From Acidobacteriota bacterium (lineage in GTDB: Bacteria; Acidobacteriota; Vicinamibacteria; Vicinamibacterales; UBA8438): DNA of 33,256 bases. Location of the stretch: positions 58,937 through 92,192 of the forward strand of contig JAGWAJ010000004.1 in assembly GCA_021296475.1 (NCBI GenBank), given 5' to 3'. The notes beneath the pieces are model-generated. The model was not told where the DNA came from. It saw only the letters and a list, made by a program, of their open reading frames with translations, and searched no databases. Positions within the stretch are counted from its first letter, which is position 1; every line of letters starts with the position of its first letter. Below, piece after piece: positions 1 to 9,409 of the stretch. The position numbers and the translations under genes are program-made.

Positions 1-1105
1 CGGCGACGAGATCGCCCGCGTCCTCGATCCCGACCGAGAGCCGCACCAGGTCGTCGGGAACCGGAGAGCCCGGCCCCTCGGCCGGACCGCGGTGCTCCGC
101 GAGGCTCTCGACGCCCCCCAGCGAGGTCGCGTCGTGAAACAGACGCAGCCGCTGCACCATCCGGCGCGCCGCCTCCGGGCCACCCGCCAACCGGAGCGAC
201 ACGACCGATCCGAACCTGCCGTCCATCTGCCGGGCGGCGATGGCGTGCCCGGGATGCGCCGGCAGCCCCGGATAGAGCACCCGCGACACCGCGGGATGCC
301 CGTCGAGGGTCTCCGCGATGCGCTGGGCGTTGTCGGCCGACGCCGTCACCCGCAGGCATACGGTGCGCATTCCGCGCAGCAGCAGCCAGCTCTCGAAGGG
401 GCCCAGCACGGCACCGCGAAACCCGCGCTCGCGGCGGCAGCCGGACCACAGCTCGTCCTCCTCCGCGGTGACCAGCGCGCCGGCCAGGACATCCGAGTGT
501 CCGTTGAGCTGCTTGGTCGCCGAGTGCATCACGAGGTCCGCTCCGTGGGCCAGCGGCCGGGAGAGCACCGGCGTCGCGACGGTGTTGTCCGCCACGAGAC
601 GGGCGCCGGCCTCGTGGGCCGCCGCGGCGGCGTCGGCGAGGTCGGTCACCGCACCGCTCGGATTGGCCGGCGTCTCGACCCAGACGATTCGCGTGGCGCC
701 CGGTCGCAGCGCCGCGCGGAGCGCGCCCGGATCGCCGTTGGGAACCAAATCGAGCGCAATCCGCCCCCGCCGTTCCAGGTTCTGGAGCCACCGGCGCAGC
801 ATCCAGTACATCTCCCGCGGCGCTACGACGTGGTCGCCGATGTCGAGCGTCTCGAACACGGTGGTCGCCGCCGCCATGCCGGAGCTGAACAGCATCGCCG
901 CGCGACCGCCCTCGAGCGCGGCCAGCAGGGCCTCTGCCGGCTCGTAGGTCGGGTTCTCGTCGCGGGTGTAGACGGGTCGGCCGGGGCCCTTCTCGTACTG
1001 CACCGACGGGTGGACCGGGGGCACGAGGCCGCCGGTGGACGGATCGATCCAGCCGAGGGCCTGCGCGGCAAGCGTCGGTATCCGACGAGGCGGCGAAGGA
1101 GGCAT
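1..1105 (-). CDS. PLP-dependent Cys/Met-metabolism enzyme (cystathionine gamma-synthase/lyase family), 3' end cut by window
   Basis: 368 codons are visible from an ATG at 1105; the C-terminus runs off the window edge, probably by only a few tens of residues. The fold-type I PLP signature is clear: NPTY near residue 51 for the substrate pocket, SSGMAA at 74-79 for the phosphate-binding turn, WVETPANPSG near 142-151, DNT at 173-175 for the pyridine-N aspartate, and HSATKQLNGHSD with the Schiff-base lysine at K198. Family members catalyse gamma- or beta-elimination/replacement on homoserine esters, cystathionine or methionine. The usual YGGT motif contributing the stacking tyrosine is replaced by MYWMLRRW around Y100, so the exact reaction cannot be assigned. 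No clear ribosome-binding site precedes the ATG. It lies 21 bases downstream of the MATE gene on the same strand and may be co-transcribed with it. Confidence 0.85.
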   Translation of the reverse strand, partial: MPPSPPRRIPTLAAQALGWIDPSTGGLVPPVHPSVQYEKGPGRPVYTRDENPTYEPAEALLAALEGGRAAMLFSSGMAAATTVFETLDIGDHVVAPREMYWMLRRWLQNLERRGRIALDLVPNGDPGALRAALRPGATRIVWVETPANPSGAVTDLADAAAAAHEAGARLVADNTVATPVLSRPLAHGADLVMHSATKQLNGHSDVLAGALVTAEEDELWSGCRRERGFRGAVLGPFESWLLLRGMRTVCLRVTASADNAQRIAETLDGHPAVSRVLYPGLPAHPGHAIAARQMDGRFGSVVSLRLAGGPEAARRMVQRLRLFHDATSLGGVESLAEHRGPAEGPGSPVPDDLVRLSVGIEDAGDLVA

Positions 1106-1126
1106 GCGAGATTCCGCGACCGGAGT

Positions 1127-2548
1127 CTATGCGCGCGCCGGGCCGGGGCCGATGTCGATCGCGATGTTCTGCCATTTGCCCTGGCGGAAGCGGGCGACGC
1201 TCAGGCCGGCCCGCGCCATGTGGCCGAGTACGATGGCCAGCCAGATGTCCGCCGGCTCCAGGCCGCGCGTCACCTGCAGCCAGGTGCAGAGGCCGATGGG
1301 GACGACGACCTGCGAGAGGATCGAGATGTAGAGCGGGCTGCGCGTGTCGCCCGTTCCCTGCAGGCCGCCGGTATAGGTCAGCGCCACCGTCACGAACACG
1401 CCGGACACCGCGAGGTAGGCGAGGAGCTGTCGGCCGATCTCGAACTGCACGCCCTCGTCCATGCCGAACACGCCGAGCAGGGCGCGGGGAACCGTCAGGA
1501 AGGCGAGCCCGACGATGCAGGCCACGCCGACGCCGATGGACGCCGCCACCAGTGCCGCACGCTTGCTCCGCTCGGGCTGGCCCGCCCCGAGATTCTGACC
1601 CGCCACCGCCGCCGTCGCCCCCATGAGACCCACCGAGGTCCACGTGATCAGCGCGAACAGCTCCGAGTAGCCGACCGCGTACGCGGCCTGGGCCTCGGCG
1701 CTGTACTGCAGCGATCCGACGAACCGCAGCATGAGGACGCCGGCGATGTTCATCACGATGCCCTGGAAGCCGGTCGGCAGACCGAAGCGGAAGAGCTCGC
1801 GAATCACCTTCCAGTCCGGCGCGAACGACATGTCGCGAGTGAAGTGGATGACGAGCCGGCCGGAGAAGAGCAGCCACAGGAAGGCGACCCCGGTGAGCCC
1901 GCTCGCAATCGCGGTGCCCATCGCAGCGCCCAGCGTGCCGAACGCCGGGATCGGTCCGAGGCCGCGGATGAGCACGATGTTCAGCACGATGTTCAGCACC
2001 GTCATCAGGAGGCCGAGCTGCATCGGGGTGCGCGCGTCGCCCGCGGCGCGCAACGCTCCGCTCATCATGAAGAAGATGAGCATGCCGATGCTGAACACGA
2101 AGTTCACCCGAAGGTACGGCAGCGCCTCGACCTGCACCTCGGGAGCGGCGTTGATCATGTCGAGCAGCGCAGGCGCCAGCACGTAGCCGAGCGGCGCCAG
2201 CACGCCGAGGGCGAGGAACACGGCGGTGAGGAACGCCTGGTAGACGGCGCGGTTGACCTCCTCGGGCTCGTTGGCGCCGGCGAAGCGGGCGACGAGCACG
2301 CCCATCCCGCTGAACACCGAGGCGACGAAGACGATGACGAGGATGAAGATCTGCAGGCTCACGCCGATGGCGGCGTTGCCGGTGTGGCCGACGTAGTTGC
2401 CGACCATCGCCTGATCGATGATGCCCTGCACCCCGCCGACGACGTTCTGGAGCATCGTGGGCCAGGCGAGCATCCACACGGCCCGGCCCAGGGGTCCGTC
2501 GACAATCGTGCGATCGAATTTCTTGGCCGGCCGTTTGGCTTGGGTCAT
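1127..2548 (-). CDS. MATE family efflux transporter
   Basis: A 473-residue polytopic inner-membrane protein with about 12 hydrophobic segments in two repeated halves, the size and layout of MATE exporters (MatE domains near residues 25-185 and 250-410). The N-terminal part contains [18 protein letters not shown], typical of helix 1 in the family, followed by QAMVGNYVG. Family members export cationic drugs, dyes or metabolites in exchange for Na+ or H+; the substrate cannot be read from sequence. The start is the ATG at 2546-2548, preceded by a short cytoplasmic stretch rich in Lys/Arg. It is divergent from the NUDIX gene (43 bases between starts) and is followed on the same strand by the PLP enzyme. 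Confidence 0.9.
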   Translation of the reverse strand: MTQAKRPAKKFDRTIVDGPLGRAVWMLAWPTMLQNVVGGVQGIIDQAMVGNYVGHTGNAAIGVSLQIFILVIVFVASVFSGMGVLVARFAGANEPEEVNRAVYQAFLTAVFLALGVLAPLGYVLAPALLDMINAAPEVQVEALPYLRVNFVFSIGMLIFFMMSGALRAAGDARTPMQLGLLMTVLNIVLNIVLIRGLGPIPAFGTLGAAMGTAIASGLTGVAFLWLLFSGRLVIHFTRDMSFAPDWKVIRELFRFGLPTGFQGIVMNIAGVLMLRFVGSLQYSAEAQAAYAVGYSELFALITWTSVGLMGATAAVAGQNLGAGQPERSKRAALVAASIGVGVACIVGLAFLTVPRALLGVFGMDEGVQFEIGRQLLAYLAVSGVFVTVALTYTGGLQGTGDTRSPLYISILSQVVVPIGLCTWLQVTRGLEPADIWLAIVLGHMARAGLSVARFRQGKWQNIAIDIGPGPARA

Positions 2549-2591
2549 GTCGACGCGGAAGGCGTCGCTGCGGGCTGCGGTAAGCTATTCC

Positions 2592-3242
2592 GTGGCGCCG
2601 GCCTCCCCGACACTCTATCAGATCGAAACCCGCATCCTGGCCGCATCGGCGGCACCGCCGCGGCACGGCGCCGCCCGGCGACGCCTGGCCCCCGTGCCCC
2701 GCAGGGAGCCGCTGGCGCACGCGGAGACCGGCGACCCCCGGCCGGCGGCAGGGCTCGTGCTCCTCTACCCGCGCGCCGGTGCTCCGCACGTGCTGCTGAC
2801 GGTGCGCAGCGGCGACCTGGCCCGGCACGCCGGTCAGGTCTCGCTGCCCGGAGGCGTCGTGGAGCCGGGCGAGACCGTGCGCGACGCCGCCCTGCGCGAG
2901 GCCCGCGAGGAGGTCGGCCTCGACCCGGCGCAGGTGCGCGTGCTCGGCGAGCTCTCCATCCTGCCCATCGCGGCGAGCGGATTCGTGCTCCACCCGGTGG
3001 TCGCGGTGACGGAGCGGGAACTCCGGCTGCGGCCCTCCGACGGCGAGGTGAGTCGCGTGCTGCACGTACCGCTCGCCGACCTTCGCGACCCGCGCAACAC
3101 GCGCCAGGGCTCCTACTGGCGTCCCGGCGGTCCCATCCTCGCGCCGTACTTCGCGGTGCAGGAGGAACGCGTCTGGGGGGCGACAGCCATGGTGCTGGCC
3201 GAGCTGCTCGCGGTGCTCGCGGGGCCCACCGAGGATCCGTGA
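2592..3242 (+). CDS. NUDIX hydrolase, CoA pyrophosphatase-like (NudL type)
   Basis: The NUDIX box is complete: [18 protein letters not shown] followed directly by REEVGL fits G-x5-E-x7-REUxEExGU and supplies the Mg2+-binding glutamates. Just upstream, [20 protein letters not shown] matches the extra UPF0035 motif that separates CoA/acyl-CoA pyrophosphatases from other NUDIX enzymes. The likely role is therefore cleavage of CoA or oxidised CoA to 4'-phosphopantetheine and 3',5'-ADP. I chose the GTG at 2592, giving 216 aa, close to family length. The frame stays open upstream, and an ATG at 2547 would add 15 residues but overlap the divergent MATE start. A strong terminator follows the stop, so this is probably a single-gene unit. 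Confidence 0.85.
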   Translation: MAPASPTLYQIETRILAASAAPPRHGAARRRLAPVPRREPLAHAETGDPRPAAGLVLLYPRAGAPHVLLTVRSGDLARHAGQVSLPGGVVEPGETVRDAALREAREEVGLDPAQVRVLGELSILPIAASGFVLHPVVAVTERELRLRPSDGEVSRVLHVPLADLRDPRNTRQGSYWRPGGPILAPYFAVQEERVWGATAMVLAELLAVLAGPTEDP

Positions 3243-3248
3243 CATACT

Positions 3249-3277
3249 GGGGCGGCGGCAGCGCGCCGCCCCTTCTT
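3249..3277 (+). terminator. Intrinsic-type terminator after the NUDIX gene
   Basis: A perfect 9-bp GC stem, GGGGCGGCG (3249-3257) with CGCCGCCCC (3264-3272), encloses a 6-base loop and is followed at once by TTCTT. It starts 6 bases after the NUDIX stop and isolates that gene from parC downstream. Confidence 0.7.
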
Positions 3278-3327
3278 GCGGCGCTCTCCCGGCCGCCGCG
3301 CGCACGGTCGCCGACGGAGAGCAACCC

Positions 3328-5766
3328 ATGGCGAAGCAACGTACCGACAGCAGGGCGCAGCGCCCGACTCCGCGACGCGCTCCCCTGTTCGACGCGGCGG
3401 ACGGGGGCTCGGACACCGGCAGCGACCCGCCGGGCGGCATCGGCGAGATCGTCGTGCCGCTGCACGAAGCGGCGCAGGCGCGCTATCTCAACTACGCCCT
3501 CTCGGTCATCACGGCGCGGGCCCTCCCCGACGTGCGGGACGGCCTGAAGCCGGTGCAGCGGCGCATTCTCTACACGATGTGGCGCCAGAGGCTGACGGCC
3601 GACGCCAAGCCCCGCAAGTGCGCGAAGGTGGTCGGCGACGTGATGGGCAACTACCACCCGCACGGCGACACCGCCATCTACGACACCCTGGTCCGGATGG
3701 CACAGCCGTTCTCGCTGCGCTATCCGCTCGTCGACGGCGCCGGCAACTTCGGCTCGCTCGACGGCGACGCGGCCGCCGCCATGCGCTACACCGAGTGCCG
3801 CCTGGCCCCGATCAGCGCGGAGCTGCTCGCCGAGATCGATCAGGAGACGGTGCCGTTCCGGGACGCCTACGACGGGTCGCGCACGGAGCCGGCGGTGCTG
3901 CCGGCGCGCCTGCCCAACCTGCTCGTCAACGGCGCGTCCGGCATCGCAGTTGGGATGGCCACGAACATCCCGCCGCACAACCTTGGAGAGATCGCCGACG
4001 CCCTGCTCCTGCTCCTCGAGAACCCGGACCTGGACAGTGCGCAGCTCGCCCGCCGGGTCCGGGGACCGGACTTCCCCACCGGCGGACGGATCACGAACAC
4101 CACCGACGAGCTGGCCGAGATCTACTGCACCGGATCGGGCACGATCCGCGTCCGAGCCACGTGGGAGTCGGGGCCGGTCCGGCGCTCCTCCCGGACCCTG
4201 CACGTGACGAGCGTGCCCTACACCGTGAACAAGGCGCAGGTGGTGGAGCGCATCGGCGAGATCGTCGCCTCCCGGGCGCTGCCGGCCCTGCTCGACGTCA
4301 AGGACGTCTCGACCGGCGACGTTCGCATCGCGCTCGAGCTCAGGGCCGACGCCGACCCGCGGCTGGTGATGGCCTACCTGTTCAAGCACACCCCCCTCCA
4401 GACCACGTTCCCGGTCAACATGACCTGTCTCGTCCCGACCGGGGAGGCGGGCGTGGGGCGGCCGGAAAGGCTCGGCCTGCACGAGCTCCTCTCCCACTTC
4501 CTGAGCTTCCGGCTCGATGTCGTCACAAGACGCCTGGAACACGAGCTGGCCGGGCTTCGCGCCCGCATTCACATCCTCGAGGGCTTCGAGCGGGCCTTCG
4601 ACATGCTCGACGCCATCATCGCGCTCATCCGCTCGTCGGACGGCAAGGCCGACGCCGCGGCCAAGATCGTGCAGCTCTTCCCGCTCGACGCCGAGCAGAC
4701 GGACGCGATCCTGGAGCTGAAGGTCTATCGCCTGGCGCGCCTGGAGATCCGCCGCATCCGCGAGGAGCTTGCTGCCAAGCGGTCCCGCGCGGCGGAGATC
4801 GGCGAGCTGCTGCGCGACGAGGATCGGCGCTGGGGCATCGTGCGCGACGAGATCGACGAGGTGCGGCGCAGCCATGGCGATCCGGACACGAGTCCGCGGC
4901 GCACCGTGATCGACAGCACGGTCGAGGACGTCGCCTTCAGCGCCGACGACTTCATCGTCGACGAGGACGCCATCGTGCTGGTGTCGGCGGACGGGTGGGT
5001 CAAGCGCCAGAAGGAGGTCCGCGATGTCTCCGCCACGAGGCTGCGCGAGGGCGATACCCTGCTGGCGGGCGTGGCCGGCAGCACGCGCTCGACCGCCGTC
5101 TTCTTCTCCAGCTTCGGCGTCGCCTACAGTTGCCGGCTCATCGACGTGCCGGCCTCGACCGGCTACGGCGAACCGATCCAGCGCCTGTTCAAGCTGCGGG
5201 ACGGCGAGCGCATCGTCGCCGCGATCGGGCTCGACCCGCGCGTGACCCCTTCCATCGAATCCCCGGCGGAAGACCAGGAGCCCCCGACCCATGCCCTCGC
5301 CGTCACGAGCGACGGGAACGGCCTGCGGTTCAGCCTGGAGCCGTTGATCGAGCCGAGCACCCGCGCCGGGCGCCGCTTCGCCCGGCCGGCGGGCAACGCG
5401 GGGGTGGTGGGCGTGGCGGCGGTCAACGGCAGCGAGACGCTGATCGCCGCAACGCGCCAGGGCCGCGCCATGCTCTGCCCCGTGCGCGAGATCAACTTTC
5501 TGTCCGGCGCGGGGCGCGGCGTGCGCATCGTCAAGCTCGATGCGTCGGACGATGGCGTCGTCGGGTTCGTCGCGTCGCGCGGCAACCGCGACCTGCTGTC
5601 CGTCGAGACGAGCCGCGGCGCCGTCCAGACCATCAGCACCGCCAAGTACACGGTCACCGGACGGGGAGGCCGCGGCCGGGTTCTGCTGCAGCGGGGGCGC
5701 TTCGCCGCCGTCGTACCCCGACCGGTGACGCTGCCCGACCTCGAGCCGCGCAACGGCAAGGAGTAA
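3328..5766 (+). CDS. parC: DNA topoisomerase IV subunit A (ParC/GyrA family)
   Basis: An 812-residue type IIA topoisomerase cleavage subunit. The DNA-gate region has [43 protein letters not shown] and [14 protein letters not shown], with the DNA-linking tyrosine at Y154. The quinolone-determining positions equivalent to E. coli GyrA 83 and 87 are T115 and D119, the unmutated type. The C-terminal beta-pinwheel is present, but the GyrA box (QRRGGKG) is not seen in its first blade ([17 protein letters not shown]). This, with the ParE-like partner at 7394, favours decatenating topoisomerase IV over gyrase. About 30 polar, Arg-rich residues precede the conserved domain. The ATG at 3328 has GGAG about 8 bases upstream. 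A GyrA paralogue elsewhere would be expected. Confidence 0.9.
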   Translation: MAKQRTDSRAQRPTPRRAPLFDAADGGSDTGSDPPGGIGEIVVPLHEAAQARYLNYALSVITARALPDVRDGLKPVQRRILYTMWRQRLTADAKPRKCAKVVGDVMGNYHPHGDTAIYDTLVRMAQPFSLRYPLVDGAGNFGSLDGDAAAAMRYTECRLAPISAELLAEIDQETVPFRDAYDGSRTEPAVLPARLPNLLVNGASGIAVGMATNIPPHNLGEIADALLLLLENPDLDSAQLARRVRGPDFPTGGRITNTTDELAEIYCTGSGTIRVRATWESGPVRRSSRTLHVTSVPYTVNKAQVVERIGEIVASRALPALLDVKDVSTGDVRIALELRADADPRLVMAYLFKHTPLQTTFPVNMTCLVPTGEAGVGRPERLGLHELLSHFLSFRLDVVTRRLEHELAGLRARIHILEGFERAFDMLDAIIALIRSSDGKADAAAKIVQLFPLDAEQTDAILELKVYRLARLEIRRIREELAAKRSRAAEIGELLRDEDRRWGIVRDEIDEVRRSHGDPDTSPRRTVIDSTVEDVAFSADDFIVDEDAIVLVSADGWVKRQKEVRDVSATRLREGDTLLAGVAGSTRSTAVFFSSFGVAYSCRLIDVPASTGYGEPIQRLFKLRDGERIVAAIGLDPRVTPSIESPAEDQEPPTHALAVTSDGNGLRFSLEPLIEPSTRAGRRFARPAGNAGVVGVAAVNGSETLIAATRQGRAMLCPVREINFLSGAGRGVRIVKLDASDDGVVGFVASRGNRDLLSVETSRGAVQTISTAKYTVTGRGGRGRVLLQRGRFAAVVPRPVTLPDLEPRNGKE

Positions 5767-5807
5767 GCGCCTGCGGCCGCGGCCGGCTGCAACAGCGGGA
5801 TCTCACC

Positions 5808-7226
5808 ATGAGCATCGACCGGCTCATCGACGGCGCGATGCGCCCCGTGGCCGACCTCGTGTCGGGAGCGGTCTTCGTCACCGTGCCGGTGTTCGGGGCC
5901 GACCTGCCGCTCATCGTCGCCTGGCTCATCGGCGGCGGCGTCTTCTTCACGGTCTATCTCCGCTTCATCAACCTGCGCGGCTTCGCGGAAGCGTTGCGGA
6001 TCATCACGGGACGCCGCGCCGGACCGGCCGATCCGGGCGAGATACCGCAGTTCCAGGCCCTGACGACCGCCGTCTCCGGCACGGTGGGGATCGGGAACAT
6101 GGCCGGCGTGGCGGTCGCCATCACGGCCGGGGGCCCGGGGGCGACCTTCTGGCTCATCGTGGCCGGCCTGCTCGGCATGTCGACGAAGTTCGCGGAGTGC
6201 ACGCTCGGCGTGCGGTTCCGCCGGGACAACCCGGACGGATCGGTCTCCGGCGGGCCCATGTACTACCTCGAGCAGGGCCTGCGGGTGCGCGGCCGGCCGC
6301 GCCTCGGCCGGGTGCTGGGCGCCTTCTACGCCGCCGCGATGGTGTTCGGCTGCCTCGGCATCGGCAACATGTTCCAGTCCAACCAGGCGGCGGCGCTGTT
6401 CGTCGACGTGACCGGCGGCGGCTCCGGCTACTTTGGCGACAAGGCCTGGCTGGTCGGCCTGCTGCTCGCCGTTCTCGTGGCGCTGGTCATCGTCGGCGGC
6501 ATCCGCTCGATCGCCAGCACGACGGTCCGCCTCGTCCCCGCCATGGCCGTCCTCTACATCGCCCTGGCCCTCGCCGTCCTGGCCCTCAACGCGCGCGAGA
6601 TTCCGAGCGCGTTCGTCGCGATCTGGCAGGGCGCGCTGTCGTCGGAGGGGGTGGCCGGAGGCGCGCTCGGAGCCCTCGTGATCGGCTTTCGGCGCGCGGC
6701 CTTCTCGAACGAGGCAGGCCTGGGCAGTGCCGCCATCGCGCACGCCACGGCGCGCACCGCGCGGCCGGCCAGCGAAGGCTACGTCGGCCTGCTCGAGCCG
6801 TTCATCGACACCGTCGTCATCTGCACAATGACGGCCCTCGTCCTCATCACGACGGTGTACGACCCGGTCCTCGCCGGCGCCGGCGTGAACGGCATCGAGC
6901 TGACTACGCGCGCGTTCACGTCCACGCTGTCGTGGTCGGCGCCTCCTCTCGCCGTCGCCGCCATTCTGTTCGCCTTCTCGACCATGATCGCCTGGGCCTA
7001 CTACGGCCTCAAGGCCTTCACCTATCTGGCCGGCGAGGGCCGCGCGCAGGACCTCGGCTTCAAGCTGTTCTTCTGTGTCTTCGTCGTAGTCGGGGCCAGC
7101 GTCGATCTTGCCGCCGTGGTCGATCTCTCGGACGCCCTCGTCTTCGTGGTCGCGTTGCCCAACCTGGTGGGGCTCTACCTGATGGCGCCCCTCGTCCGGG
7201 AGGAGCTGCAGCGCTATCGACCCTGA
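5808..7226 (+). CDS. Sodium:alanine/glycine symporter, AGCS family
   Basis: A 472-residue inner-membrane protein with about 10-11 hydrophobic helices. Family marks are GTVGIGNMAGVAVAITAGGP in the Na+/substrate-binding region, FAECTLGVRFR, SGGPMYYLE, FGCLGIGNMFQSNQ and AAFSNEAGLGSAAIAHATAR. AGCS proteins co-transport alanine or glycine with Na+. The ATG at 5808 is preceded by only a weak AGCGGGA. The gene lies 41 bases after parC and is followed by a 167-base gap carrying a probable parE promoter, so it is probably read through from parC. There is no obvious functional link to the topoisomerase genes on either side. Confidence 0.9.
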   Translation: MSIDRLIDGAMRPVADLVSGAVFVTVPVFGADLPLIVAWLIGGGVFFTVYLRFINLRGFAEALRIITGRRAGPADPGEIPQFQALTTAVSGTVGIGNMAGVAVAITAGGPGATFWLIVAGLLGMSTKFAECTLGVRFRRDNPDGSVSGGPMYYLEQGLRVRGRPRLGRVLGAFYAAAMVFGCLGIGNMFQSNQAAALFVDVTGGGSGYFGDKAWLVGLLLAVLVALVIVGGIRSIASTTVRLVPAMAVLYIALALAVLALNAREIPSAFVAIWQGALSSEGVAGGALGALVIGFRRAAFSNEAGLGSAAIAHATARTARPASEGYVGLLEPFIDTVVICTMTALVLITTVYDPVLAGAGVNGIELTTRAFTSTLSWSAPPLAVAAILFAFSTMIAWAYYGLKAFTYLAGEGRAQDLGFKLFFCVFVVVGASVDLAAVVDLSDALVFVVALPNLVGLYLMAPLVREELQRYRP

Positions 7227-7281
7227 CCGCCGGCGGCCGTGGCGCGGGCTCTCGCGTTCCACAACCGGTCGGCGGAGCGCG

Positions 7282-7290
7282 TGCTACACT
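7282..7290 (+). promoter_or_regulatory. Probable extended -10 promoter for parE
   Basis: TGC followed by TACACT (7285-7290) fits an extended -10 element about 100 bases upstream of the parE start, in the 167-base gap after the AGCS gene. No good -35 box is present at standard spacing. The same TGCTA start is seen in the -10 elements before the cytochrome/PHM gene and the tonB-like gene. The rest of the gap shows nothing recognisable. Confidence 0.4.
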
Positions 7291-7393
7291 GGGGATCCTC
7301 CCTCTGGACGGCGCGTCGCGCTCGGTCGCAGGACCCGCCGCGCGGCGTCCGCTGCCGGTCTGGAGCCCAGCCAGACCGACCGGAAGCACTGGC

Positions 7394-9319
7394 ATGGCAC
7401 AGACCTACACGGCGAAGGACATCACCGTACTCGAAGGGCTCGAGCCCGTGCGCAAGCGCCCCGGGATGTACATCGGGGGGGTCGGGTCGGCGGGCCTGCA
7501 TCACCTGGTCTGGGAGATCCTCGACAACGCGGTCGACGAGGCGATGAACGGACACGCCGCCCACGTGCACGTCACGCTGCACGCCGGCGGGTCGTCGGTC
7601 ACCGTCAGCGACGACGGGCGCGGCATGCCGGTCGACCGGCATCCGGCGAACGGCGTGACCGCGCTCGAAGTCATCTTCACGAGGCTCCACGCCGGCGGCA
7701 AGTTCGAGAACCGAACCTACCGGACGGCGGGCGGCCTGCACGGGGTGGGTGCCAGCGTGGTCAACGCGTTGTCGCAGGAGCTCGTCGCCACCTCCAAGCG
7801 GGACGGGTTCCTCTGGCAGCAGACCTTCCGGCGCGGCAAGCCGCTCGCACCGCTGCGGCGCCTGCGGCCGGCGCGCGGCTCGGGGACCACCGTCCGCTTC
7901 CATCCCGACCCGCGGATCTTCCCCCGCACCGCGTTCGAGGCGGCGCTGGTGCGGGAACGGCTCGAGGTCGCCAGCTACGTGCACGGCGGCGTCGAGTTCG
8001 TGTTCGAGGACGAGACGCGGGGTACGCGGGAGGTCTTCCGGCACGACGACGGGCTGACCGACTACCTCGCGCGGATCGTCGCCGAGCGCGGAGCTGCGCC
8101 CGTCCACGACGCGCCGTTCGTGCTCGCGCGGGACCAGGCCGAATCGGGGTCGCGCTTCGAGGTCGTTCTGCAGTGGACGGAGTCGACCGACGAGCACGTG
8201 CGCAGCTACGTCAACGGCATCCCGACGGGGTCGGGCGGCACCCACGAAGCCGGAGTGCGCGCCGGTCTCGGCAAGGCGGTTCGGAACCTCATCGAGACGC
8301 ACGGCCTGACGCCGAAGGGCTTGACCCTGACCGCCGAGGACATCCGGGAAGGACTGACCGGGATCATCAGCATCTTCGTGCCGGAGCCGCAGTTCCAGGG
8401 CCAGACGAAGGACCGGCTGAACAACCCGGAGCTGACGCAGGCGCTCGACGCCGCCGTGCGGCCCGCGCTCGAGCACTGGCTGAACCACAACCTCAGCACG
8501 GCCGAAGCGATCGTGGCGCGGATCATTCTCGCCGCGCGCGCCCGGGCGGCGAGCCGCGCCGCGCAGCAGAGCGTCGCCCGCAAGAGCGCGACGTCACGCC
8601 GGCTGAACCTGCCCGGCAAGCTGAGCGACTGCACGGGGAGCGTCCGAGGCGATACCGAGCTCTTCATCGTGGAGGGAGACTCGGCGGGCGGCTCCGCCAA
8701 GCAGGGACGCGACCGCTCCCGGCAGGCGATCCTGCCGCTGCGCGGCAAGGTGCTGAACGTCGAGAGCGCCCCGCTGTCCAAGGTGCTGGCCAACAAGGAG
8801 CTGTCGGACGTCGTCACCGCCCTCGGCTGCGGCTTCGGGAAGTCGCTCGACCTCGCGAAGCTGCGCTACGACCGCGTCATCATCCTCGCCGACGCCGACT
8901 CGGACGGCCACCACATCGCCACGCTGCTGCTCACGTTCTTCTACCGCTACCTGCCGGGCCTGGTCACCGGCGGCAAGGTCTTCCTGGCCCAGCCGCCGCT
9001 CTACCGGGTCGACATCGGCAAGCAGACGCACTGGGCGGTCGACGATGCGCACCGCGATCGGCTGGTCGGCCGGGCGCAGTCGACCAACGGGCGGGGACCG
9101 AAGCCGCAAATCACGCGCTTCAAGGGCCTCGGCGAGATGATGCCGAAGGTGCTCTGGGACACGACGCTCAACCCTGCCACCCGGCGCCTGCTGCGCGTCG
9201 CGGTAGTGGACCCGCTGATGACCGACCGCGTCATCGCCGACCTGATGGGACGCGACGCCTCCGCCCGCTTCCGCTTCATCATGGATCGGGCCGACGACGC
9301 GCTGGACCTGGACGTGTAG
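7394..9319 (+). CDS. parE: DNA topoisomerase IV subunit B (ParE/GyrB family)
   Basis: A 641-residue ATPase subunit of a type IIA topoisomerase. The GHKL ATP site shows EILDNAVDEA (41-50), DDGRGMPV, and GGLHGVGASVVNALS. The transducer domain carries QTKDRLNNPE. The TOPRIM domain has EGDSAGGSAKQGRDRSRQAI, the DADSDGHH metal-binding pair and FKGLGEM. It lacks the large insertion of proteobacterial GyrB. The start is the ATG at 7394 with GGAAG 7 bases upstream; the reading frame stays open far upstream but overlaps the AGCS gene and is not coding there. With parC at 3328 it should form the A2B2 enzyme that resolves linked chromosomes. ParE versus a second GyrB is inferred from the partner. Confidence 0.9.
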   Translation: MAQTYTAKDITVLEGLEPVRKRPGMYIGGVGSAGLHHLVWEILDNAVDEAMNGHAAHVHVTLHAGGSSVTVSDDGRGMPVDRHPANGVTALEVIFTRLHAGGKFENRTYRTAGGLHGVGASVVNALSQELVATSKRDGFLWQQTFRRGKPLAPLRRLRPARGSGTTVRFHPDPRIFPRTAFEAALVRERLEVASYVHGGVEFVFEDETRGTREVFRHDDGLTDYLARIVAERGAAPVHDAPFVLARDQAESGSRFEVVLQWTESTDEHVRSYVNGIPTGSGGTHEAGVRAGLGKAVRNLIETHGLTPKGLTLTAEDIREGLTGIISIFVPEPQFQGQTKDRLNNPELTQALDAAVRPALEHWLNHNLSTAEAIVARIILAARARAASRAAQQSVARKSATSRRLNLPGKLSDCTGSVRGDTELFIVEGDSAGGSAKQGRDRSRQAILPLRGKVLNVESAPLSKVLANKELSDVVTALGCGFGKSLDLAKLRYDRVIILADADSDGHHIATLLLTFFYRYLPGLVTGGKVFLAQPPLYRVDIGKQTHWAVDDAHRDRLVGRAQSTNGRGPKPQITRFKGLGEMMPKVLWDTTLNPATRRLLRVAVVDPLMTDRVIADLMGRDASARFRFIMDRADDALDLDV

Positions 9320-9320
9320 A

Positions 9321-9371
9321 CCGTCGTCGGGGAGACGACGGCCCCCGCTGCACCACCGCGCAACGGGGGCC
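9321..9371 (+). terminator. Two back-to-back hairpins in the parE / secreted-protein convergent gap
   Basis: Directly after the parE stop is an 8-bp perfect stem, CCGTCGTC (9321-9328) with GACGACGG (9334-9341), with a 5-base loop. A second perfect 8-bp stem, GGCCCCCG (9340-9347) with CGGGGGCC (9364-9371), follows and shares two bases with the first, so the two compete slightly. There is no T-run, so Rho-independent termination is uncertain. The position between convergent genes fits a bidirectional barrier. Confidence 0.5.
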
Positions 9372-9409
9372 GGATGTGCGACCGGTCTGCGCCGGCCGGC
9401 GCGCCTGCG

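Noticed and set aside
92-3547. 1151-codon open frame on the plus strand across the first three genes
   Set aside because: Arg/Pro/Ala-rich with no domain; it lies opposite or out of frame with the PLP enzyme, MATE, NUDIX and parC genes. High GC keeps shadow frames open.
3328-5766. Calling the A subunit gyrA
   Set aside because: No GyrA box found in the C-terminal pinwheel, and the partner is ParE-like; topoisomerase IV preferred, though not proven.
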